Assembly: GCA_009731375.1 (NCBI GenBank)
Contig: BJOX01000178.1
Span: 273,081-321,038, forward strand
Direction of reading: 5' to 3'
From: Paulinella micropora
Taxonomy: Eukaryota > Cercozoa > Imbricatea > Euglyphida
DNA: 47,958 nt
The notes beneath the pieces were generated by a model. That model had not been told where the DNA came from, did not search any database, and saw only the letters and a program-made list of their open reading frames with translations. This document shows positions 1-10,630 of this stretch, in pieces. The position numbers and the translations under genes were made by a program. Every line of letters begins with the position of its first letter. Position 1 is the first letter of the stretch.

Positions 1-1080
1 TGCTGTGAGGTCTTGGTCCCGCCAATGGTCCAAGATGAGGCATCGACTGTCGTCGTGGAGTCTCCAACCATGATGGGGGTCCCTTATTACTGCCATCCAG
101 TGGCCGTCGTTGACCGTGGGCCCTTTGTGTAGTAGGAAGGAGATCGGCGTGTAGATGGCCTCTCGGTTGATCGTGTAAATAGGTGAGAAGTAAGCAGAGA
201 GATCTAGGTGGTTCAAGTCTACCAGGAGGAGGTTGTTATTTATCGATTGGCCAGCGGTGAATGTTACCCTTCTTTCCCCGTCAAAGGCTATGCGGTTGAC
301 CTCTATGTTAAGAAAGTCTGGGGGGATGCAATCGAGCCATTCCCGGGAGGATTGGGATATGGCGTGTCGTGTTTTTGCAGGGCAGTCGCATTTGTACGTC
401 TCGGTATCCGGGATTTTGTGGATTGCAAGTTCGTTCCGGATGCACGTCTCAATCCGTACTGGTGCTAGCTGCACTTTCGTTGGACTGAGGGACGCCGGCA
501 GTATGCAGCGTAGAGTCGGGAAACTGGATGGGGTGTGCCGGATGGAGTGATAGTGGCACCTGTGGCAGTTGATCTCCGTCGTCGTGCGCATTTGGATACT
601 GGGGTGCAGGCGTTCTCTTGTGTCGCTTTCGCTAAGACGTTCCGTAGTACCCGGCACGGGGAGCCCCTTTGTATCCGTTGACGGTTGTGACGTTGGAATG
701 CCCTCGGTCAGTTGCAATAGGATGTGTGTGAGGAACTCGTGTGCACACCCTGGTCGGGAAGATGGGGTACTCTTTGTAGGGGTACGCATCTGCGGTACGT
801 GCGGTTTGCATTGTTTGTATATCGCGCCAGTCATCATCCCCGGTTTCTCCTCGCATATGATTGCTAGGACCTGGGCTAGTCGCAGGATCGTGTTCGTATC
901 AGTGTGGGTTGTGAGATCAGGGGCTACGGCCATCCTTTGGATCAGTTGTGTTATCGGTTGTTCGCGCCAGGAACCTGTGGGGAATGATCGTTGCATCCAA
1001 ATAACTAGTGGTGTAATGTATTGGATAACGCTGTTAGCGAAGCACGTCTGGCCCCAGTTAGGCAGCTTTTCCAGTAGCCA
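1..1080 (-). CDS. USP-family ubiquitin carboxyl-terminal hydrolase, C-terminal part, open at left window edge
   Basis: About 360 minus-strand codons are open without a stop to base 1. The motifs come in USP (peptidase C19) order: Cys box LPNWGQTCFANS near 1030-1065, a CAHEFL QDAHEFL-type box near 730-747, CHRC and CDC zinc-ribbon-like pairs near 555-570 and 381-396, FLNIEVNRIAFD near 290-325, then GHWMAVI with HDD near 95-110 and 49-57. USPs are cysteine proteases that remove ubiquitin from proteins. The catalytic Cys (in QTCF), the His (in GHW) and an Asp are all present, so the domain looks intact. No ATG precedes the Cys box after an in-frame TGA at 1081-1083, so the N-terminus must lie upstream, beyond an intron or a break. 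An acceptor-like AAAAG directly before the CTG of LPNW would skip that TGA. The plus-strand frames here are shadows. Confidence 0.8.
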
Positions 1081-1083
1081 TCA

Positions 1084-2125
1084 AGTAGTCGGGGCGTGGA
1101 TGTGGGTGGGGTCATCATAGGTGCGGAGGGTGTATCTCCTGTCTCTTGCGCTTCCTGCTGGTTCATTTGCCGGCAATTGGCCGATTTGGACGGGTCCTCT
1201 GCTTCCCCTCAGGCTGGAGTAGTACTCCTTGTCTGGAGAAAGCTAGGGCCTATCCACTATCGGTATTGCTAGGTTATCAGGGCCACTGTCGACTCCACTT
1301 CGGAATTGTGTTCCGCTTTGGAAGAGGACTTGGACCTGCCTAGTAACTGTGCTACCGAGCGTGAACCACAGGAGTGTGGCGTGTGGTTTGACCGGTGGTC
1401 TTTACCACGGGGAGGAGATGGGTGGGTGTCTGTTGGGTTGGTTCGAAGAGGTGGAGTTCTGCACGTCCGTAGGTATGCTTCTGTAGCTTGGTCACCAGGT
1501 GGCGGGTTGCTTCGGGGCTGGTCGCCTGCATGTGTGATGGGACGTTGATGGGGTGTTCATGTAGGGCTCTCTTTTGTCCCTCCTCTTCTTTTCTCCCTAT
1601 TCCTTCCTTGTCTGGTTTGGAAAAACCCGATTTGTATGCAGCCATCATTGCGAGTCGAGCCAATTTGTTTTTGTACGAGATGCAGGTGCGCTTAGGGTTA
1701 GCCCTACCGTACCGCTCCTCCTTACAGAACCATGGTGGTCTTCTCCTCAATATGGTGCTACGTCGTCGGATGGGGCCACGCTGTTTCTGCCCGAGATGCA
1801 GCCGAGTAGGGCCTACTTCGGACGAGCCTACCCATATGGGAGGCTGCCGATTGAGGCCCTTCTCGCCGCTCCTCTGGGTAGAACCAATCTGGTCGCTTCC
1901 GATATCCCAAGGAAGAGTGGTGTGCTGGATAAGGGTGTTAGTATCCTGCCCAAGTTCTTGATGTTAGCCCCTGTGCCTCTGACCGGGCTGGTGTTTGGGT
2001 GTGGGGGGGTTTCTCGTCTTGGTGCCTGTTATGTTTGCGGCGCCGGTTGTGGGTGTTGGTACGTCTGGTGGTCTGTCGGGGGTTTGGGATTGGGATATGG
2101 GTTTACCTGAGTGAAGACCCCCAGA
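1084..2125 (-). other. upstream region of the USP-like gene, coding status unclear
   Basis: Minus-strand reading continues open from the USP frame for about 50 codons (ending RRYTLRTYDDPTHIHAPTT) before meeting a TAG near 1246. A separate 132-codon minus frame covers 1352-1750, rich in Lys/Arg at its start and Thr/Pro/His at its end. I recognise neither. They could be 5' exons of the USP-like gene or remains of a transposon that carried it. The long plus-strand frames here have no family-like motifs. No convincing start codon or promoter is visible. Confidence 0.3.
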
Positions 2126-2130
2126 CTTGG

Positions 2131-2156
2131 TATATATATATATATATATATATATT
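2131..2156. repeat. (TA)n microsatellite
   Basis: Perfect TA dinucleotide run, followed by a pyrimidine-rich CCT/TTTTTTT stretch to about 2225. The stretch 2226-2600 is ordinary mixed-composition sequence in which I see no gene. Confidence 0.9.
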
Positions 2157-2604
2157 TATACTCATATTTGTATACCCCCCCCCTTTTTTTTCTCCTCCTT
2201 TTCTCCTCCTCCTCTTCCTCCCTTTTGGTATTGTAGTTTCATGTGTGTAGGGGTGGTGCTAGGGTTTGCCCAGTCCCTCGTAGCTCGCATCCAGACCGAC
2301 CTCTGTTATTGAGGAGATCTGGGCCAAGTACTGTGGTAACCGTTGGATAGACCTTTTGGTCCTTTTGAGTTCGGTTGTCATTTAGGAGCCCCCTGGTTCT
2401 GTCCCACTTCCTTACGGCTCACTTCCGGGCCTACCCTTGTGGGGAGGGGGTCCGGATTGTGCCTTTGCTGGGCAGGCCCACCGGGTCCTTGGTACTGTTG
2501 AGGTTAGCAGGTGGTTATTGTGTGGTGATATATTCTGCATCCGGGGCTGTGTTCTTGGGTGATGGGTGTAAATGGACATTATCCGCAGGGTCCCGTGTAG
2601 AGAT

Positions 2605-2682
2605 AGTGAGGAGAGAGAGAGAGAGAGAGATAACGAGAGAGAGAGAGAGATAACGAGAGAGAGAGAGAGAAAGAGTGAGAGA

Positions 2683-2720
<38 letters not shown>

Positions 2721-2880
2721 AGAAGACAAAGAGAGAGTCAGAGAGACAGAGAGAGAGAGAGAGAGAGAGCTGAACGAGAGAGAGAGAGAGAGAGAAAGAA
2801 GAGAGAGAGAGAGAAAGAGAGAGAGAAACAGATGAAGAGCAAGAGAGAGAGAGTAAGACAGATAAGTGGTTCAAGAGAGT
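2605..2880. repeat. (GA)n microsatellite with interruptions
   Basis: Long imperfect GA array interrupted by TAAC, AAG and CAGA variants. The Ser/Leu and Arg/Glu open frames across it are repeat artefacts. From 2880 to about 3365 the purine bias fades into mixed sequence without a recognisable gene. It includes the 16-base word AAAGCCGGATTATCCA near 3159, which recurs near 5093. Confidence 0.9.
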
Positions 2881-3365
2881 GAAAAACGAAAAAGAGGGAG
2901 GTACAAAGTAAAAAGGACAGAGACAGGGAGGTAGCTTAGAAAGAGTCAGAGAGAGGTAGCTAAGAAAGAAAGCAACAGAAAAGACCGGACCAAGACACAA
3001 AGGGCGAGACAGACAAATCACCCAGCGCAAAGGCATAGTCAAGAAATCTCTGGGAGCTATCTCGATGTTGTCATGGTTCCACATGGATCAGGCTTATAGT
3101 TGAAGGCCCTTTCCTGGTCCTCTGGGGGGAACCGAGGGTCATGGGGGAGAGCCAAATCCAGAAAGCCGGATTATCCAGGCAACACTTTTATCCTGCAGTC
3201 GTATCTATCGAAACCTCGCACTTTGTCACATATATAAAAGTTTGTCACACCTCTTGACAAACCTCGTATAGTCCCAGGTTTGTACCAAGTGTGCATAATA
3301 GGACAGTGTACAGCAGATATGCAGGGTTTCCAATCTTGCAAGCACAACAAGTACTAGTGGTAGCA

Positions 3366-3366
3366 T

Positions 3367-3419
<53 letters not shown>

Positions 3420-3438
3420 AGTAGTAGTAAGTAGTAGT

Positions 3439-3476
<38 letters not shown>

Positions 3477-3485
3477 AGTAGTAGT

Positions 3486-3520
<35 letters not shown>

Positions 3521-3529
3521 AGTAGTAGT

Positions 3530-3615
<86 letters not shown>

Positions 3616-3756
3616 CTGGTAGTAGTAGTAGTAGTAGTAGTAGAAGAAGAAGTAGTAGTAGAAGAAGAAGTAGTAGTAGAAGCAGTAGTAGCAGTAGTAG
3701 CAGCAGTAGTAGTAGTAGCAGCAGCAGTAGTAGTAGTAGTAGTAGTGGTAGTAGTG

Positions 3757-3802
<46 letters not shown>

Positions 3803-3815
3803 CAGTAGTAGTAGC

Positions 3816-3871
<56 letters not shown>

Positions 3872-3894
3872 TAGTTGTAGCAGTAGTAGTAGTT

Positions 3895-3940
<46 letters not shown>

Positions 3941-3997
3941 CAGCAGTAGTAGTAGTAGTAGTAGTAGTAGTAGCAGTAGTAGTAGTAGTAGTAGCAC

Positions 3998-4030
<33 letters not shown>

Positions 4031-4078
4031 TAGTAATAGTAGTAATAGAAGTAGTAGTAGTAGTAGTACGTATAGCAG
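3366..4078. repeat. (AGT)n trinucleotide array, about 700 bp
   Basis: AGT/GTA repeats with periodic AAGTAGT, AGAAGA, AGC and GGT interruptions. The very long Leu, Val and Ser open frames (including a 545-codon minus frame) are by-products of a stop-free trinucleotide repeat and should not be annotated as protein. Confidence 0.95.
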
Positions 4079-4083
4079 CAGCA

Positions 4084-4178
4084 GCAGCTGGTACCTTAAG
4101 CGCGTCTGCAAACGCTGCTGCACCTTGATCTCCAATGTTGTTGCCTGCAATATTTTGAGTCTGCAGAACCTTGTTTGC
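4084..4178 (-). CDS. leucine-rich-repeat (ribonuclease-inhibitor type) fragment
   Basis: The minus strand reads NIAGNNIGDQGAAAFADALK, the signature of one RNI/NOD-type leucine-rich repeat (NxIGxxGAxAxAxALK). It follows a degenerate partial repeat, LQANKVLQTQ. Only about one unit is present. It ends against the AGT array on one side and abuts SINE sequence at about 4179 on the other. It could be an exon remnant, or LRR sequence picked up by the SINE or the repeat expansion. No start, stop or splice site is certain. Confidence 0.6.
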
Positions 4179-4285
4179 CTGCAGTACGAAGAATTGACGA
4201 TAGGCTCTAATGACACCCCCGCAAGGGCAGTTCCAACATTTCCAGACGGACCGGTATGTTCAATGAAAATACCGGTGGCACCGAC

Positions 4286-4286
<1 letters not shown>
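4179..4286 (-). mobile_element. SINE copy 1, truncated
   Basis: Reverse complement of the SINE body also found near 30750-30870 and 17390-17505. Shared blocks are GTCGGTGCCA (the end of the tRNA-like head), GGTCCGTCTGGAA and TTGCGGGGGTGTCATTAGAG. Homology stops at TTCTTCGTACT, where the LRR fragment begins, so the 3' end is missing. The head side runs into an AAT repeat. Confidence 0.75.
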
Positions 4287-4362
<76 letters not shown>

Positions 4363-4377
4363 GTAGTAGCAGTCGTT

Positions 4378-4434
<57 letters not shown>

Positions 4435-4435
4435 A

Positions 4436-4522
<87 letters not shown>

Positions 4523-4524
4523 TG

Positions 4525-4599
<75 letters not shown>

Positions 4600-4600
4600 C

Positions 4601-4635
<35 letters not shown>

Positions 4636-4713
4636 CTAGTAGCAGCAGTAGTAGTAGTAGTAGTAGTGGTAGTAGTAGTAGCACTAGTAGCACTAGTAGT
4701 AGTAGTAGTAGTG

Positions 4714-4771
<58 letters not shown>

Positions 4772-4828
4772 TAGTAGTAGTAGTAATAGTAGTAGTAGTA
4801 ATAGTAGTAGTAGTAGTAGTAGTAGTTT
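4287..4828. repeat. (AAT)n then (AGT)n trinucleotide arrays
   Basis: AAT repeats to about 4361 next to SINE copy 1, followed by about 460 bp of AGT repeats with AGC, GGT, ACT and AAT variants. Poly-Asn, poly-Ser and poly-Val frames across it are artefacts. Confidence 0.95.
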
Positions 4829-4961
4829 GTTCCTATCTATCTCCAATGCTCTTTCTTCCAACTCCTCCCACCATTCCTCCAAAGACCATGCATGCTGCTT
4901 CTAAAGTATCATTTGCAAAAGACTGGTGTAGAGAGGCATCTGCCGGTGAGGAACGACCTAA

Positions 4962-5147
4962 CAAGGATGCCTATGCGGAGGCTGCGATCAAGGGGAACAA
5001 GACGAGGAACAAAAACCATCTGCACCGTTGGAGGATGTCCACGTGGAGACGGAACAAAGGAAAAAACCTCGCTTGAAACGCAAAAGATCAGAAAAGCCGG
5101 ATTATCCAAAGTACGCGAGACATCAGTCTGGGCGTCATCCTTGTTGA
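4962..5147 (+). CDS. possible exon, Lys/Arg-rich C-terminal end, unknown protein
   Basis: An open plus frame ends at a TGA at 5145-5147 and reads EDVHVETEQRKKPRLKRKRS, a strongly basic stretch like a nuclear localisation signal, then KPDYPKYARHQSGRHPC. The composition is protein-like and unlike the surrounding repeats. Two other frames are also open here, so the choice is weak. I do not recognise a family. Confidence 0.3.
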   Translation, partial: QGCLCGGCDQGEQDEEQKPSAPLEDVHVETEQRKKPRLKRKRSEKPDYPKYARHQSGRHPC

Positions 5148-5225
5148 CGTCATCTTTGGACGCACCGTCGTATACCACCTTGCACAGCGTTGTCACTGCA
5201 CGCCTTTCAATGTTTACCTTACATA

Positions 5226-5382
5226 TCCAAGGTATACCTTGGAATATTCAAGGTATACCTTGCAATAGTCAAGGTATACCTTGAACTAGTCAAGGTATAC
5301 CTTGCAATATCAAGGTATACCTTGATATTCCAAGGTATACCTTGAAATATCAAAATATACCTTGAAATATCAAGGTGACGTA
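5226..5382. repeat. palindromic minisatellite, unit about 20-21 bp
   Basis: Six perfect copies of the 14-bp palindrome CAAGGTATACCTTG start at 5228, 5249, 5270, 5291, 5311 and 5331. One variant with AAAATATACC starts at 5351 and a half copy at 5371. Spacing is 21, 21, 21, 20, 20, 20 and 20 bp. The spacers are short and AT-rich. Confidence 0.95.
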
Positions 5383-5388
5383 CATAGA

Positions 5389-5472
5389 AAGATAGATAGA
5401 TAGATAGACAGATAGATAGATAGGTAGATAGATAGATAGATAGACAGATAGATAGATAGATAGATAGATAAA

Positions 5473-5522
<50 letters not shown>
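5389..5522. repeat. (GATA)n microsatellite
   Basis: GATA array with GACA and GGTA variants. The Ile-Tyr-Leu-Ser frames on the minus strand are artefacts of the tetranucleotide. Confidence 0.95.
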
Positions 5523-5523
<1 letters not shown>

Positions 5524-6128
5524 CGTACATTGCAGACAGCATACAGGTGCTGGCACGCGGTAACTGCTTCCTGCACCCATGGCTTGACCCTTTTCCTGAC
5601 TTCGTCAGGGATCTCGGACCTCTAAATCCCCTACCGCTTCCACATCCACAGTCCAGCCTGGCGTGGCCGTGAGTTCCCTCCACATTTCGTCAATACCAGG
5701 AAGGAAAGGGCTGTCCTGACCCCAATGCGTGTCAAGTTGCTGCACCTTATTCTGGCGTTCCTTCTTGCCCCCCTCCTCCTCCTTCTCTCCCTCCTCCTCC
5801 TCGTCCTCCTCTACCTCCTCCTCCACCTCTTTCTCCCCCCCCCCCCCCCCCCCCCCCCNNNNNNNNNNCCCTGCTTCTCCTGTTCCTCTTGCTTAGAAGG
5901 AGAAGAAGGAGGAGAAGAAGAAGAAGAAGAAGAAGAAGAAGAAGAAGAAGGAGCAGGAGAAGCAGGAGAAGAAGGAGAAGCAGGAGCAGGAGAAGCAGGA
6001 GAAGAAGGAGAAGCAGCTACAGGAGAAGAAGAAGAAGAAGAAGATTAAGGAGGAGGAGGAGGAAGATCCGGAGGCTTAGCCTTATTCCGAACAGAGTTGG
6101 TTGGTCTAATTCGTCCTTTGGGGGGCAT
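5524..6128 (-). CDS. protein fragment beginning MPPKGRIRP, interrup­ted by purine repeats and an N gap
   Basis: A minus-strand ATG at 6128 starts MPPKGRIRPTNSVRNK, a plausible basic N-terminus. It runs into Pro codons and a TAA within a CCT/TTC repeat. After the repeat and the 10-N gap at 5859-5868, minus-strand coding resumes with KVQQLDTHWGQDSPFLPG and IDEMWRELTATPGWTVDVEA. It then shifts frame to IPDEVRKRVKPWVQEAVTAC, ending near a GTACG donor-like site next to the GATA array. These look like pieces of one protein whose acidic or basic low-complexity middle is the repeat itself. I cannot assign a family; a transposase-associated protein is one possibility. The frame breaks mean it is damaged, mis-assembled or has unseen introns. 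Confidence 0.45.
5760..6060. repeat. CCT/oligo-C tract, 10-N gap, GAA/GGA tract
   Basis: A pyrimidine tract ends in about 22 consecutive C residues, then N at 5859-5868, then a purine tract of GAAGAA and GGAGCA words. The gap probably marks unresolved length of the C run or repeat. Confidence 0.9.
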
Positions 6129-6194
6129 GGCTCACCACACGTTTACAACCTCTTGATGGGTTAGCAAGGTTTCCCTCTCGAGTTGATGGGGTCC

Positions 6195-6730
6195 TCAGCA
6201 AAATATCCCAACTTCCCTCTCGAGTTGATGTGGCTCCAACTTCCATTGAAAACCTTTCTTTACCAACTTGTTGTCTTCGTCATAGACTTGGTCTTCGTCG
6301 CAGGGGCAAATATTGAACCCAGTATGCGTTTCCTCTTCTCCTACCTCTTCACTGTCTGAGCCATTCAGAATTGGGTCTGGCTCAGCTTCTTTCTCCTCCT
6401 TTCCCCCCCCCTGGGTTCTCCTCGGCTGGCTCATCGTCATCACTGACATCTACGAGGACCTCCTTCAAACTAGCATCAATACAGGAAAAAGCACCCACGG
6501 CCTGCTCCTGTTCAGCACGCAGAAAACCGGAAGAAAAGAAATAATCCTTGTCGTCCAGTTTCAGCGTTACGAGTGCTTTGTGTTGTTTTGTTTCCTTGTC
6601 CTTCAATATCCCAACAAGCCTTATGTCCCCAAAGACAGTTTCTCCAAATTTTCGTCTCGCCCAAGCCTTTCCAAGCTTCACAGCAGGGACCGAAACGCTG
6701 CTCCCCACCTCCAACAATTATTTCATATGA
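6195..6730 (-). CDS. unknown protein with SVSVPAVKLGKAWARRKFG domain and acidic linker
   Basis: Two overlapping minus frames form one product. The first reads EVGSSVSVPAVKLGKAWARR, then FGDIRLVGILKD and LVTLKLDDKDYFFSSGFLR, and ends in the acidic DVSDDDEPAEENPGG. The second resumes as KEEKEAEPDPILNGSDSEE and HTGFNICPCDEDQVYDE. They join in the C run at 6403-6411, so one indel in that homopolymer restores a single frame. A TCCTCAG acceptor-like site lies just upstream at about 6727. The start of this piece resembles a small beta-barrel reader-type domain, but I do not recognise the family. A 17-bp word, ATCAACTCGAGAGGGAA on the minus strand, is duplicated near 6175 and 6212. Confidence 0.5.
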
Positions 6731-6944
6731 CTGAGGACAGGAAAAAGCGGTCTAGGGAAAAGGATAAGCAAGTGGCGCTAGTGGGTAGATGGATTAGCAA
6801 GTGGCGCTAGTGCTGCTACTGGCCTGTTGTGCCTCGCCCTTCATCTGCTGCTGGGGCTTTCAAGAGAGAAAGAAAAGAGAGAGAAGCTTAAAGATGGATA
6901 GAGATAGATGAGATGGACGAATTGGATAGGTGGATTAGCACGTC

Positions 6945-6950
<6 letters not shown>

Positions 6951-7018
<68 letters not shown>

Positions 7019-7019
7019 T

Positions 7020-7086
<67 letters not shown>
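6951..7086. repeat. (CT)n microsatellite
   Basis: CT dinucleotide run with TTT interruptions; the open frames here are artefacts. The sequence from 6731 to 6950 is mixed and contains a duplicated word AGCAAGTGGCGCTAGTG near 6767 and 6794. Confidence 0.95.
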
Positions 7087-7088
<2 letters not shown>

Positions 7089-7750
7089 CCCGAAACCCGA
7101 ATGTTCAGGTGGAGAACAACCCTGCGCCATGCCAACCTGTGAAAGTATGTATAGAAACGTTTGTAGCGCATGTATACATGAAGGAAATATTATAGAATAT
7201 ATCATATTTATCATAATATAAATATGTCATATTACATTATATCAATCTAACTATGTACCATATCATATAATGTCATATCAAACAATGTGAATGATCCTAC
7301 ATCATATCATGAGTTTTTTTTACAGTATTGAGTCACTTCAAGTTGGCGCTTTTTTGAGTTTACATGTATTATCAATTTGTACTATGTAGTATTCAATATC
7401 TACTGTATGCTTTTAGTATGTATTATATCAAGTCAGTATGAAAAACTTGAATTCATGATTACAGCATAATAAATTATTAACAATAATGATTTTTTATCAG
7501 AGCAAAATCATAGTAGGGCGGCCGGCGTCAGTGAGGATGCATTGATTCTCAATGATTCCCAACACTCAAATGTTGAAAACTTCAAGTTAATATTAGTAAT
7601 AGTCGTTTGTATGTCATGACGACATTCAAGTGCTGCGGTCAGGTCATGTAGTAATGAGTTCTAACCTGCGCCGGCCAGTCGTTCAAGTTTCTGACCAGTA
7701 GCCCGGTGTTATTAATATGTCATAAAATTTACCGTCCGGCCCGGGATCAT

Positions 7751-7787
7751 CACGGTAACGGTCGAAAACTCTGTAGCCGTTACCGTG
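7751..7787. repeat. 11-bp perfect inverted repeat (stem-loop)
   Basis: CACGGTAACGG at 7751-7761 and CCGTTACCGTG at 7777-7787 pair perfectly across a 15-nt loop. No T run follows, so it is not an obvious terminator. It could be an end or internal hairpin of an element. Confidence 0.8.
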
Positions 7788-8619
7788 ACCGTGTCACTCA
7801 GCATACGGTATGCTAAAGCCTACGGCCGCTAGTAGTGGCTCGGACCGCCGCGCCCCAAATGGCACGGCCTGGTAACAATTTCAAGGGTCGCAATGGCCAA
7901 AAATGCCGCTTGCCGCCCGGCCGCCACCGTAGGCCCGCCTGAATCGCCCGGGGTTTTGCCGGTTCGAGTCTGGTCGGTAGTAACTTTGAAAGGTTCATCA
8001 AGTCACGTTATTAATATTGATGTGCCCGGCTCTTCCGAAGTTTCAATTCTGCCATCAATACAACTAACTTCTTCAATCATGTGCCACTGACGGCGGCGCT
8101 AGTAACCCAATCCTCTGCTCTTTCTGATATCTTAATAAATAAGCCTCGGATCAAAAATGGTGAAGTCACCCAGGAAAATGGCCGGACGGTGGGAGACTAG
8201 CGGAGCCAAAAACAACCTGCCAGGACCAAGGTAAACACCACTGGCAGCTAATTCCCGTGGCATGATTCTGCCTAACCGTCCCGGATAATATATGAAAAGT
8301 TCCGGTCCGACTCCAATACTAACTAAAAAGTCTGACTGTACTTAACTTCACTATCACTTCGAGTCTCAGCTAGTAATACTGATTATTATATCGCCGGTTA
8401 CTCAGTGACCCTGTTAAGAGGCCGGGGTTACTATTATTACTATGATTAACTGCCTGTTATTGTGTCTGGATTGACACCGTGACGGGGGTATATTATTGAA
8501 CTTCAAGTAATAAAGTTGCACATATTAATATCCAGTTATTATTGTATCAGTGACCTATCTGCGCCTACCGTGCCAGGGGAGCCTGGCGGGCCGCGGCTCG
8601 TTATTCTCATACTCGGGAG

Positions 8620-8882
8620 TTATTAATTCAGTTTTAGTCAAGTAGTAAGAGTAAAGCAAATCATCCTGGCACAAGCAGTACTACTGAGCTTACACATAAT
8701 ACAAAACAAGTGATACTACTGGCAACAAACAACAAATGACGCTATGGCACGAAAACACGGTAGACACTGTCGACTATCGATGCTACTAGGAACACTCTGT
8801 CCTACCGTTATGAAATTTAGATTTCGGGGGGTGCGTTATTCGGGTGACATAGAATTATTAATTCAGTTTTAGTCAAGTAGTA
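8620..8882. repeat. 28-bp direct repeat, copies 207 bp apart
   Basis: A 28-bp word beginning TTATTAATTCAGTTTTAGTC occurs at 8620-8647 and 8855-8882 with no mismatch that I can see. The sequence between is not repetitive. It could be a local duplication or short terminal repeats of an element. Confidence 0.85.
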
Positions 8883-9321
8883 GTAATAATAATTTTACCT
8901 TAAGTTAGACAGATGCAATCAATTGCCTTTTTGTCACTATTACTTAATTTCAGTCATGAACTTTAGTATTTCCATACCAGGCTATTACCTTTATTAAGTA
9001 ATTCATCTGAAAGTTATTTATCTGGAATTTCATGTTTTGAGCGATGACGTGTAGTTTCAGTGTTGAGTAGTGACGTGTCACTTTTCCTTCCTTTCACCAA
9101 ACGGCAATGGACTGATTCAACTAAAGATTGCCTGAGTATTCAGACTTGTCTTTTTATCAATACTGTGACCGGACACTTGGCTTCACCGCCAAGAACCCTA
9201 CTAACCTGAGGCTGTATGAACTGCAAAGCGGCTTTAACTGCTTAAAGCGACCATATGGCTACAGTGCCACGGTGCCGCCGGATTCAAGTTTTGAGGACGG
9301 TCGGAATATCATGATTGGCAC

Positions 9322-9368
<47 letters not shown>

Positions 9369-10254
9369 TTACTTGTACTAACAGCAAAGGGGTGAGCACG
9401 GTCACGCGTGGTCTGGTAAACCCCTGTTAATAAATAACTATTCTTGAAAGTATATATATATATATATACATATAGTATGATATAGGCCTGAGACTCTCAA
9501 TCACTGCCATATTAATACTTAAATTGAACTTGCCGTCACTAACCAGTCAAACTGACGGAAGTTCAACTACTTAGTAATATATATATCAGTCAATGACTCC
9601 ATTATGTTTCAACTTTGACTGACTCAGTGACTGACTCGATTTCAAGGAGGCTAGCCTCCGTTACTAGTGACTGAGATATTAATATTCAAACAATGACCCA
9701 TGATGCCGCTTGACTTTGACACTTCACGTGTGAGTGAGTCGACTCCTGAGCCTACGGTCGACCCGCGCGTAGTATTAATATTGTCGTATAATCTAATAGT
9801 TGAAATAAATAAAAATAATTTAAAAGTATAGGCTAGTACAGACGGTGATATATAGTACAGTCTCCGGTCGTTGCGTGGAAACAAGGCCAAAGACCAATGC
9901 GGCGGCTTGACAGAAAGAGACTTCACAAATGTCAGAAGTACAATAAGTATTACTAAGCAAGGCACTAGTATTGATTTTAAAAAGGACTGTAGGCTGAATT
10001 TATTAACAGAGAAGTGGGAGAGATACTCAGTATCGACAAAGATAAAAGTATATGAAAGCTGAGAGGTATTAATAGTCTATAAACATCGTATGATAGACTT
10101 GGTCATTTTGAAAACTTGAACACGTGTTTTACCTCCTGTACAGATGAGCGGGCAAATCTTTGGGCGGGCCGAACATAAATACTACTGCACATTATATTGA
10201 ATCACTAGGGAAGCCAAATGAGTCTAGATAGAGTTGACAGGCTTGCTATTCCTG

Positions 10255-10505
10255 TTTGTTGTTGTTGTTCAACTGTTGCTGTTGTTGTTGTTGTTTTTGT
10301 GGTTGTTGCTGTTGTGGTTGTTGTGGCTGTTGTGGTTGTTGTGGCTGTTGTTGTTGTCGTTGTCGTTGTTGTTGTTGGTTGTTGTCAGTGTTGTGGTTGT
10401 TGTGGTTGTTGTGGTTCTTGTGGTTCTTGTTGTTGTTGTGGTTCTTGTTGTTGTTGTTGTTGTCCTCCTCCTCCTCCTCCTCGTGTGTTGCTGTTGCTGT
10501 TGTTT
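10255..10505. repeat. (GTT)n-type trinucleotide array
   Basis: GTT, GGTT, GTC and CCT trinucleotide words. On the minus strand it would encode Gln/Asn/His-rich sequence starting MSDRAFQTTATATHEEEEEE. No flanking non-repeat coding supports it, so I treat it as repeat. Confidence 0.85.
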
Positions 10506-10565
10506 GAAAAGCGCGATCACTCACACGACAGACGACAGCACATCATGCAAACGACTGCTTCCTAG

Positions 10566-10569
10566 ATAA

Positions 10570-10630
<61 letters not shown>

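Larger units (their letters stand above)
7200..10200. other. 3 kb unclassified region, no supported gene
   Basis: A rather AT-rich region with GC-rich words, no long open frame and few repeats, unlike its neighbours. It holds an 11-bp inverted repeat at 7751-7787, a 28-bp direct repeat at 8620 and 8855, a TA run at 9323-9367 and a shorter one near 9451-9468. A plus frame from 9128 starts MPEYSDLSFYQYCDRTLG but runs into the TA repeat, and I do not support it as a gene. It may be an eroded transposon or a decayed insertion. Confidence 0.5.

Noticed and set aside
569-1120. 183-codon plus-strand open frame
   Set aside because: It overlaps the minus-strand USP motifs and has no family pattern of its own.
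3245-4882. 545-codon minus-strand open frame of Leu/Thr/Tyr and overlapping Val and Ser frames
   Set aside because: AGT/AAT trinucleotide repeats lack stops in several frames at once; only the LRR fragment inside has protein-like sequence.
10246-10524. Gln/Asn-rich minus-strand protein
   Set aside because: Trinucleotide repeat with no non-repeat coding sequence or splice context on either side.
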